DNA of 29,213 nt from MAG-121220-bin8 sp964433845 (GTDB lineage: Bacteria; Bacteroidota; Bacteroidia; Flavobacteriales; Flavobacteriaceae), in the NCBI GenBank assembly GCA_964433845.1, contig CAYSTA010000023.1, positions 1 through 29,213 of the forward strand, given 5' to 3'. The translations under genes were made by a program, and so were the position numbers. Below, in pieces: positions 23,045 through 29,213 of the stretch. The notes beneath the pieces were generated by a model. That model did not search any database, was not told the DNA's origin, and saw nothing but the letters and a program-made list of their open reading frames with translations. Numbering within the stretch: the stretch's first letter is position 1; each line of letters starts with the position of its first letter.

Positions 23045-25138
23045 TTATTGATTAAAATTAAGATTGAGTTTAGCATAAAATATTCGTCCCGAAATATTTG
23101 CAATGTTCTGATAATCTTTAAAATCAAAAACATTGTCTATTCCAAAACCAACATTATATTTTTTATTAATTTTTTTATTTAAGGTAAAATCAATGAGTGC
23201 ATAACCTTTGACAAATTCATCGTAAGAATCTAAAAAATTATTATAATTGCTGTCTATAATTCCATATTTAGAACGATATTTCCCTTTTAAATTCAGTTCA
23301 ATATTTTCTGGAAACAAATCATAATTTATATTGATATTAATCATTGTTCTAGATCTATTGTAAAGACCGAAATAATCTTTCTTTTTTAATTGAAATGCAG
23401 GTGAACTGGGATTTTTTCTAGCATAAACCTCACCATTATTAAATGACTTGATTGCATCAGAATCTTTAGCGTAAAGAAGTTGAAACCCAGTATTAATAGT
23501 TAAACTATTAGATGGATTCCATTTTGAATTTAATTCTAAACCATGAGTAAATACGTTTTTTACATTATAATAACTAAAAACATTTTGACCATTTACTTTA
23601 TTTGCAATAATTCTTGTATCAATTAGGTCTTTAATTGTATTTCTAAAAATGTTTAAATCAAACGAAATCTCTGAATTTAATACATAATTAAATCCTAAAT
23701 TGAAACTAATTGAATTTTCTGCTTTTAATTCTCCTTTTAAATCATCTAACGAATAAATGATGTTTGAAATTTTCCCTTGACTTTGCATCAAAGAAATAGA
23801 CTCAACAGCAACATTATAACCCAAAACTGAATATCCAACTAAAGAATTAGTAAAATCAAAATACAATTGTCTAAAATCAGGTGCTTTATATCCATACCCT
23901 AAAGAAAACTTTGTTGATACATTTTCATTTATTTTATACCTCAAAGCTAACTTTGGACTAAATTGAGATTTATATTTATTGTGGGAATCAAATCTTGAAC
24001 CTATTATTAGATTTAAATCTTTAATTGGATAATAATCATATTGAATATATATGTAAGGTGACTTAAAAATTGGCTTAACTTCAAAAGAAGTTCTATTTAA
24101 CTTTTCAATACTTAATCCTACACCTCCAACTATAATTTTATTATTAGAAATTCTATATATATTTCTTAATTCAGGTTTAAATAATGAATGATCATAGAAA
24201 TTTTCATCATATAAAATTCCATCAAGATTATTTAAATTTTCTTTAGCTAAATAGTTAGTTCCATACAATTCTAAAAAACTATCCCAATTTGAATTTGGAG
24301 AATAATTGATTTTAAAATTTGTATTCCATTCATCAATTTCTGACAAACCTTTCAAAGAAGATGAAGCAACATTATCCTGAACATTATTATAATATCTAGT
24401 AGATAAAGAAAATTTAATTTTATCATTTAAGTCATAACTAAAAGAACCATTTATTGTATAATTTATAAAAGGGTCAACTGTCATTAATTCATCCTTTTCA
24501 TTTAAATCATAACCATCACTTGAATTTCTATTGAAAAAAAAATCAAAAGCCATATTTCTTAATAAATTGTTCATGGAATAACTAAAATCACTTGAGTTAT
24601 GAGTGCTTAATGAATAATTTATATAATTAGAAAAACCAACAGTAGGTTTATCAGTTACAATATTAATGACCCCAGCTAATGCCTCACTACCATATAAACT
24701 CGAAGAAGCACCTTTAACAATTTCAATTTGATGGATATTTCCAAGATTAATCCTTTTAAGGTTAAAAGTTCCTGCTGACCTTCCAATTAATGGAGATCCA
24801 TTTAAAAGAATTAAGGTATATTGAGAATCCAAACCTTGCATCTGTAGTCCCTCTCCACCACCAAAATCTGGAACGGTAATTAATCCCGTTTGGGATCTTA
24901 AAATTTTATCTAATGTTAAAGAATTAGTTTTGGAAATAGTTTTTTTAGATATAATAGTAGCTGGTAATGGTAATGAAGAAAGTTGACGTTCAACTCGAGT
25001 AGCTGAAACAATAACTTCATTTAGCATTTGAACATTAGTACTATCAACTTCTAAATTAGAAACCTGAGCAGAAGAATGATTTAAAAAAAGGAAGAAAAAA
25101 GTTACTGATGAAGCAATAAATAAAAATAAATTATTCAA
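23045..25138 (-). CDS. hmuR: TonB-dependent outer-membrane receptor, HmuR-like
   Basis: A 697-residue outer-membrane receptor. Signal peptide ends at SSAQ (residue 25). A short TonB-box-like segment (LNEVIVSATR, about 39-48) precedes the plug, which carries 'SLTLDKILRSQTGLI', 'LQMQGLDSQYTLILLNGSPLIGR' and 'IEIVKGASSSLYGSEALAGVINIVT', all typical. The rest is a 22-strand barrel ending in an aromatic-rich terminus. 'YGYKAPDFRQLYFDFTN' matches the position of the YRAP-type motif of heme receptors, with Lys for Arg. Paired with the HmuY-like lipoprotein 11 nt downstream. Heme import is the likely role; a siderophore is less likely. Confidence 0.88.
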   Translation of the reverse strand: MNNLFLFIASSVTFFFLFLNHSSAQVSNLEVDSTNVQMLNEVIVSATRVERQLSSLPLPATIISKKTISKTNSLTLDKILRSQTGLITVPDFGGGEGLQMQGLDSQYTLILLNGSPLIGRSAGTFNLKRINLGNIHQIEIVKGASSSLYGSEALAGVINIVTDKPTVGFSNYINYSLSTHNSSDFSYSMNNLLRNMAFDFFFNRNSSDGYDLNEKDELMTVDPFINYTINGSFSYDLNDKIKFSLSTRYYNNVQDNVASSSLKGLSEIDEWNTNFKINYSPNSNWDSFLELYGTNYLAKENLNNLDGILYDENFYDHSLFKPELRNIYRISNNKIIVGGVGLSIEKLNRTSFEVKPIFKSPYIYIQYDYYPIKDLNLIIGSRFDSHNKYKSQFSPKLALRYKINENVSTKFSLGYGYKAPDFRQLYFDFTNSLVGYSVLGYNVAVESISLMQSQGKISNIIYSLDDLKGELKAENSISFNLGFNYVLNSEISFDLNIFRNTIKDLIDTRIIANKVNGQNVFSYYNVKNVFTHGLELNSKWNPSNSLTINTGFQLLYAKDSDAIKSFNNGEVYARKNPSSPAFQLKKKDYFGLYNRSRTMINININYDLFPENIELNLKGKYRSKYGIIDSNYNNFLDSYDEFVKGYALIDFTLNKKINKKYNVGFGIDNVFDFKDYQNIANISGRIFYAKLNLNFNQ

Positions 25139-25154
25139 AAAATATTTAATGTCG

Positions 25155-26060
25155 TTATAGTTTATTTATATAGGATTCGATTGTAAAATCAATTTGATTT
25201 TTTTGATTAATATCTTTAGAAAACAAAGTCCTATAAAGAGGTTTATTATCAACAAGTTTTTTTAAGCTAAGTGTTTTATTTTTATTAAAAACTTGTGTCC
25301 ATTTGTTTCTTACATAATTCCATTTTACTTTATTTTCAACCCACCATTTTGCAGCTGAAGCGCATTTACTATCATTAACTTTAACATAACTATTATATCC
25401 TTTTTCATATGCTAAAATTTGATCTTCTTTACCTTCTTTTCTAATTACTTTAGTGTTATTTTGGTCATGTATCCAACCCGTTTTAGTTACTTCTACCCTA
25501 TTTCCTCTGAGTGTAGCGTTATAGTCACTTCTTTTGCTATATTCTCGCCTTGGAAGTGGAGCAGAAGTTATGTTTTCCCAATAACTCTTTCCATCCACGT
25601 AAACCCAAGATCCCGAACCCTCATATCTAGGGCTATCATCAACTTGAAAAACTTTTTGAGTCCATTGTCCTTTTACTTGATTTTTATCTTTTATCACAAA
25701 ATTCCATTTATTGTCATGATCATAAATATAAAATTCCGTGTTCTGATATAACCAATCTTGTCTCCAATGTTTAATAATATATGGTTTTTCATTACTTCCT
25801 GTAATTAGTATATGTTGTATGGATATCCTGTCTTTATTTTCTTCAATTATTTGAGCCCATTCAAGACCTGTAGAGGTATAATTTTTTGATGGTTTATAGT
25901 CTTCATCATCATTCTTTATAAATGTTTCTGCAAAATCAAATCTTACTTCAAAACAACCACACATTTCTTTAATTGAATTAATATCTTTCTTCTTTTTTGT
26001 TTGCGATTGCACGCTTGTAATAATTAATAAAATCAGTATGTTATTTATTATTTTATTCAT
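25155..26060 (-). CDS. DUF6607-like secreted protein of the heme/iron locus
   Basis: A 301-residue exported protein, first gene of the heme uptake operon. The signal peptide is MNKIINNILILLIITSVQSQ. The mature start 'EMCGCFEVRFDFAETF' (Cys34, Cys36) followed by tryptophan-rich segments ('HWRQDWLYQ', 'GSGSWVYVDGKSYWEN', 'KWWVENKVKWNYVRNKW') matches what I recall of the DUF6607 family of Bacteroidota. The cysteine pair in C-G-C suggests a redox or metal role, but nothing is established. It precedes the receptor by 16 nt and carries the predicted promoter immediately upstream. Family recognition is from memory and not tested. Confidence 0.65.
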   Translation of the reverse strand: MNKIINNILILLIITSVQSQTKKKKDINSIKEMCGCFEVRFDFAETFIKNDDEDYKPSKNYTSTGLEWAQIIEENKDRISIQHILITGSNEKPYIIKHWRQDWLYQNTEFYIYDHDNKWNFVIKDKNQVKGQWTQKVFQVDDSPRYEGSGSWVYVDGKSYWENITSAPLPRREYSKRSDYNATLRGNRVEVTKTGWIHDQNNTKVIRKEGKEDQILAYEKGYNSYVKVNDSKCASAAKWWVENKVKWNYVRNKWTQVFNKNKTLSLKKLVDNKPLYRTLFSKDINQKNQIDFTIESYINKL

Positions 26061-26073
26061 ATAAAATTTTTGA

Positions 26074-26104
26074 CGAAAATAACATACAAATCATTTAAAA
26101 ACAA
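26074..26104 (-). promoter_or_regulatory. Predicted promoter of the heme uptake operon
   Basis: On the minus strand, TTG (26102-26104) lies 20 nt before TATTTTCG (26074-26081), matching TTG-N20-TAnnTTTG with one mismatch. The ATG at 26060 is only 13 bp beyond the box, so the mRNA would be almost leaderless. I found no convincing Fur-box inverted repeat here. Confidence 0.4.
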
Positions 26105-26165
26105 GACTATTTTTAATTATTCTAAATAAAAATAAGGGCTATAAAGTTAAATTTTTGAACGTCAA

Positions 26166-27029
26166 TTACTTATACCGAGAAAAAAGTTTAGTGGATTCAT
26201 TAAAGCTAGATTCAAAATGTAAAGCATTGATATTTAGTGGAACATTTTTTGAATTGAAATAGGTTATTAATTTCTCCGTTGGAAAGTTTCCTGTGAGTTC
26301 ATCTTTTGCCATTGGGCATCCCCCATATCCCTGAATAGCACTATCAAACCTTTTGCACCCTGCCTTATAGGCAGCATCTATTTTTTCATGCCATTCACTT
26401 GGTTTAGTATGAAAATGTGCACCAAACTCAATTGTAGGATATTTAACAACTGTATTTGAAAATACAGTTTTAATATCTTCGCTTTTTGCTGTTCCGATGG
26501 TATCGGAAATAGAAATAGTTTTAATATTCATATAATATAATAAATCTATCCACTTCTCTACTATTTCATAGTTCCACTGGTCACCATATGGATTGCCAAA
26601 CCCCATGGACAAATAAACAACCACCTCCTTTTTATTTTTATTAGCTAGTTCAATAATCTTACTTAATTCTGATATAGATTCTTCAATACTCTTATTTGTA
26701 TTTCTCATTTGAAAGTTTTCTGAGATAGAAAATGGATAACCCAAATAACTTATTTGTGAATAGCTACATGCATCTTTTGCTCCACGTAGGTTAGCTATTA
26801 TGGCTAAAAGCTTAGATTTTGTTGAACTCAAATCTAAATTTTCCAAAACATAATGGGTATCCTTCATTTGTGGAACCGCGCGTGGTGAAACAAAGCTTCC
26901 AAAATCGACTATATCAAAGCCAACGGAAAGAATAGATTGTATATAGGAAATTTTATCTTTTGAAGGAATCCAATTTTTTATCCCTTGCATAGCATCTCTG
27001 GGGCATTCAACTACCTTAATTAATGACAT
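26166..27029 (-). CDS. mvaB: Hydroxymethylglutaryl-CoA lyase
   Basis: A 287-residue TIM-barrel enzyme cleaving HMG-CoA to acetyl-CoA and acetoacetate, the last step of leucine degradation. Visible are ECPRDAMQ (residues 8-15; Arg11 and metal-binding Asp12), SFVSPRAVPQMKD (45-57, close to family consensus), the metal-binding HFH in FGAHFHTK (His205, His207), and the catalytic-cysteine loop GYGGCPMAKDELTGN (234-248, Cys238). The third residue of the first motif is Ala instead of the usual Gly (PRDGLQ). No other leucine-pathway gene lies in the window. It is preceded by a LysE-type exporter on the same strand with a 21-nt gap, likely one transcript. Confidence 0.92.
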   Translation of the reverse strand: MSLIKVVECPRDAMQGIKNWIPSKDKISYIQSILSVGFDIVDFGSFVSPRAVPQMKDTHYVLENLDLSSTKSKLLAIIANLRGAKDACSYSQISYLGYPFSISENFQMRNTNKSIEESISELSKIIELANKNKKEVVVYLSMGFGNPYGDQWNYEIVEKWIDLLYYMNIKTISISDTIGTAKSEDIKTVFSNTVVKYPTIEFGAHFHTKPSEWHEKIDAAYKAGCKRFDSAIQGYGGCPMAKDELTGNFPTEKLITYFNSKNVPLNINALHFESSFNESTKLFSRYK

Positions 27030-27050
27030 ACTATAAAGTTAGGAGTTTTA

Positions 27051-27662
27051 TTATTTCAATATCCAAATAGAAATAAAAATATAAACACACATTTCAATAA
27101 TAAATTTTCCTTTATTTAGAAATTTTTTACTTGAAATAAAATTTTTGATTTTTTCAGAAAAAATAGAAACTAGAACAAACACTAAGTTTGCTTGAAACCA
27201 AAAAATAATTCCAAGAATAAAAAACTGTAATTCAGAGCTTAAATTATCATGAAAAATAAATCCCGGAAAAAGAGCAATAAAAAAAATACTAACTTTTGGA
27301 TTTAAAAGATTCATTAACAACCCCCTTTTAAAAAAAGCAATATTTTCCATTTCATTGGAATCAAATTTTATTTTTTTATTTCTATTTAAAAAAACCATAA
27401 ATGCTAAATAAAGAAAGTACATAGAACCTAGTAGTCTTAATAAAAAGAAAACATTTTCGTTTTCTCTTAAAAGAAGTGAAAGTCCTATAACAACAAAAAA
27501 AGTATGTAATAAAAGTCCTGTTGTAAGACCAATTGAAGTGATTATTGCTGCCTTTTTACCTCTAACAAAACTTTGAGATACAACATATATAATATCTGGA
27601 CCTGGGGATATAGTTAAGGCTAAAGATGAAATAATAAATGCAATAATAACCTCTAGATGCAT
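27051..27662 (-). CDS. LysE/RhtB-family exporter
   Basis: A 203-residue inner-membrane protein with about six hydrophobic helices. The N-terminal signature 'ISPGPDIIYVVSQSFVRGKKAAIITSIGLTTGLLLHT' (residues 18-54) is typical of LysE/RhtB amino-acid and homoserine-lactone exporters. 'NLLNPKVSIFFIALFPGFI' (about 119-137) is the second conserved family segment. The substrate cannot be predicted; proximity to HMG-CoA lyase suggests branched-chain metabolism but that is weak. Divergent from the M28 peptidase gene across a 135-bp intergenic region. Confidence 0.9.
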   Translation of the reverse strand: MHLEVIIAFIISSLALTISPGPDIIYVVSQSFVRGKKAAIITSIGLTTGLLLHTFFVVIGLSLLLRENENVFFLLRLLGSMYFLYLAFMVFLNRNKKIKFDSNEMENIAFFKRGLLMNLLNPKVSIFFIALFPGFIFHDNLSSELQFFILGIIFWFQANLVFVLVSIFSEKIKNFISSKKFLNKGKFIIEMCVYIFISIWILK

Positions 27663-27769
27663 AAATAAATATAATTATAAATTGTGGGATTCTATTCTTA
27701 AAAAAAATAGTTAGACTAAATATAAATACCTTATAATCTTAAAAATAGATTTATTCATAGTTTAATTTT

Positions 27770-27779
27770 TATATCTTGC
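27770..27779 (+). promoter_or_regulatory. Possible -7 box of the M28 peptidase gene
   Basis: TATATCTTGC, 18 nt before the ATG at 27798. Partial match to TAnnTTTG without a clear TTG at the expected spacing. Same ten bases as at 22306-22315. Confidence 0.3.
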
Positions 27780-27797
27780 GAAACCAACTTATTTATT

Positions 27798-29150
27798 ATG
27801 AAAAAAATTCTATCAATTATCGTTATTTCCCTAATTAGTATAAATCTTGGCTTTTCTCAGTTATCTAAAGCAAAAAAGTTTGCTAAAACCATTACTGATA
27901 AAGATTTAAAAGAACATCTATATACTTACGCTTCCGATGAATTTGAAGGAAGAGACACTGGAGAAGAAGGACAAAAAAAAGCGGTTGAATACCTTAGAAA
28001 TTATTATAAATCTATAGGAATTGAACCTGGAGATCCAGATAAAGATTATTTTCAGCCTATGACTCTAACTCTTCGTGGAAGAAGAGGTAGAGAAGGAAAA
28101 AAAGTAGATACTGAAAATGTAATAGCTATAATTAAAGGAACAGAAAAAGCAGATGAATATGTTGTTATTTCTGCTCACCTTGATCATGTTGGAGTTAATG
28201 AAAGTGGTGAAATATATAATGGTGCTGATGATGATGGTTCAGGTACAGTAGCAATGCTAGAAATTGCTGAAGCTTTTAAAAAGGCTGTTAAAAAAGGTAA
28301 AGGACCTAAAAGATCCATTGTATTCTTACATGTAACAGGAGAGGAAAAAGGATTACTTGGTTCTAGATATTATACTGATAAAGACCCTATTTATCCCCTT
28401 GAAAATACAGTAGTTAATTTAAATATTGATATGATTGGGAGAATTGACCCTACTCGTGAAGCAAAAAATAGAGATTATATTTATTTAATAGGTTCGGATC
28501 ATGATAGTAAAGACCTTCACAATTTATCTGAAGAAACCAATAAAGAGACAATAAATTTGACATTGGACTATAGATTCAATGACAAAAATGATCCAAATAG
28601 ATTTTATTACAGAAGTGATCACTATAATTTTGCAAAAAATGGAATTCCAATAATTTTTTATTTTACTGGGACACATGCTGACTATCATAAACCAACTGAT
28701 ACTCCTGATAAAATAGAATATGATTTATTAGAGATGAGAACTCAGCTTATTTTTTATACTGCATGGAATATTGCAAATAGAGATGCTAGATTAGTTGTTG
28801 ATCCCAAACCTGAAAAAGCTTCTGACTCATACTCTCATTCTAAAAAAGAATTAAAATCGTTTGAAGGATTATATAAAAGTGATGTATTCCCAAGAATGTT
28901 TAACTTTTATGAAAACGATGGAAAACTCTCAATGTTTCCAGAGGGAAGATCTAAGGACGAATCTATGGTTTTGGATGAAAATGGAAAAAACAAATTTAAA
29001 ATGGACATGGCAGGTTTAGAAATAGAATTTAAGGAGGGGAATAAAATGACATTTAAGATTGGAGGAAATGAAATTCTCTTTAATCTCATTCCTCCTCCTC
29101 CGACAGAAAAACTTGGAATAGAAAAACCTGAAAAAAATAAAGAACAATAA
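27798..29150 (+). CDS. Secreted M28-family zinc metallopeptidase
   Basis: A 450-residue exported aminopeptidase-type enzyme. Signal peptide ends near residue 20 (LGFSQ). Zinc-site residues are visible: SAHLDHVG (His127), NGADDDGSG (Asp144), GEEKGLLGS (catalytic Glu182, metal-binding Glu183), IDMIGR (Asp211) and HADYHKPTDT (His297). 'LYTYASDEFEGRDTGEEGQ' (41-59) is the usual pre-domain of flavobacterial M28 enzymes. After about residue 330 a beta-rich tail ('FEGLYKSDVFPRMFNFYENDGKLSMFPEG') resembles the DUF3471-type domain found after hydrolases. It ends in a proline run (IPPPPTEK) and has its own terminator. Probably frees amino acids from peptides at or outside the outer membrane. Confidence 0.93.
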   Translation: MKKILSIIVISLISINLGFSQLSKAKKFAKTITDKDLKEHLYTYASDEFEGRDTGEEGQKKAVEYLRNYYKSIGIEPGDPDKDYFQPMTLTLRGRRGREGKKVDTENVIAIIKGTEKADEYVVISAHLDHVGVNESGEIYNGADDDGSGTVAMLEIAEAFKKAVKKGKGPKRSIVFLHVTGEEKGLLGSRYYTDKDPIYPLENTVVNLNIDMIGRIDPTREAKNRDYIYLIGSDHDSKDLHNLSEETNKETINLTLDYRFNDKNDPNRFYYRSDHYNFAKNGIPIIFYFTGTHADYHKPTDTPDKIEYDLLEMRTQLIFYTAWNIANRDARLVVDPKPEKASDSYSHSKKELKSFEGLYKSDVFPRMFNFYENDGKLSMFPEGRSKDESMVLDENGKNKFKMDMAGLEIEFKEGNKMTFKIGGNEILFNLIPPPPTEKLGIEKPEKNKEQ

Positions 29151-29156
29151 TAAAAC

Positions 29157-29182
29157 AAACCCCTTTAATTAGGGGTTTTTTT
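29157..29182 (+). terminator. Intrinsic terminator after the M28 peptidase gene
   Basis: AAACCCCT (29157-29164) pairs with AGGGGTTT (29171-29178) around a 6-nt loop, and a run of seven T follows (29176-29182). It begins 6 bp after the stop. Confidence 0.92.
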
Positions 29183-29213
29183 ATTCTGTCTATTAGCATT
29201 TTATAAGATTTTT

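Noticed and set aside
25419..25751. Plus-strand ORF of 110 codons inside the DUF6607-like gene
   Set aside because: Antisense shadow: the minus strand here has a signal peptide-bearing protein in an operon, and the plus-strand product shows no organised motif.
26108..26134. TATTTTTA/TAAAAATA inverted repeat after the HMG-CoA lyase gene
   Set aside because: Only A and T in the stem, and it overlaps nothing convincing; not called as a terminator or Fur box.

Overview
The window is about 30% G+C, densely packed, and reads as a chromosomal segment of a marine-type Flavobacteriia (Bacteroidota). Signs of this are signal peptides ending in 'SAQ' or 'SQ', promoters of the Bacteroidota form (TTG about 20 nt upstream of TAnnTTTG), almost no Shine-Dalgarno sequences, a fused CcsBA cytochrome c assembly protein, HmuY and DUF6607-type proteins, and a TonB-dependent receptor. 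I see no rRNA, tRNA, CRISPR array, transposase or phage gene, and no gene-free stretch longer than 300 bases.

Region 1 (2-9614) is a catabolic locus. A TetR-family regulator (811-1458, minus) is divergent from an eight-gene operon (1541-9574, plus) that ends at a strong bidirectional terminator. The operon holds a DUF1330-like protein, a 2-nitropropane-dioxygenase-fold flavoprotein, a membrane-anchored sulfatase, an SDR, an ACAD10/11-type acyl-CoA dehydrogenase, a second SDR, an aminoglycoside-phosphotransferase-fold kinase and a histidine-phosphatase-like protein. A perfect 18-bp palindrome lies between the predicted -33 and -7 boxes of the operon promoter and is the likely TetR operator. 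The kinase, ACAD and SDR set matches the logic of the levulinate/4-hydroxyacid pathway (LvaA/LvaC/LvaD, mammalian ACAD10/11), in which a hydroxyacyl-CoA is phosphorylated and phosphate is then eliminated. The sulfatase upstream suggests, as inference, that the natural substrate may be a sulfate ester of a hydroxylated lipid or similar molecule. The gene at 2-805 converges on tetR and may have an allene-oxide-cyclase/dirigent-like barrel.

Region 2 (9635-18381, minus) has two secreted proteins of unknown role (a tandem NTF2-like protein and a conserved beta-rich protein). Next, in transcription order, comes the tightly coupled series guaB, a lipoprotein resembling a SurA N-domain, a two-parvulin SurA, the fused CcsBA, and a previously uncalled 56-residue membrane protein whose GTG start overlaps the ccsBA stop.

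Region 3 (18382-26104, minus) is an iron/heme uptake locus: DUF6607-like secreted protein, HmuR-like TonB receptor, HmuY-like lipoprotein, a hairpin, then a ferric-iron ABC transporter (binding lipoprotein, fused double permease, ATPase). A small eight-cysteine protein follows. The outer-membrane half looks heme-directed and the inner-membrane half looks free-iron-directed.

Region 4 (26166-29213) has HMG-CoA lyase and a LysE-type exporter on the minus strand, divergent from a secreted M28 metallopeptidase with its own terminator.
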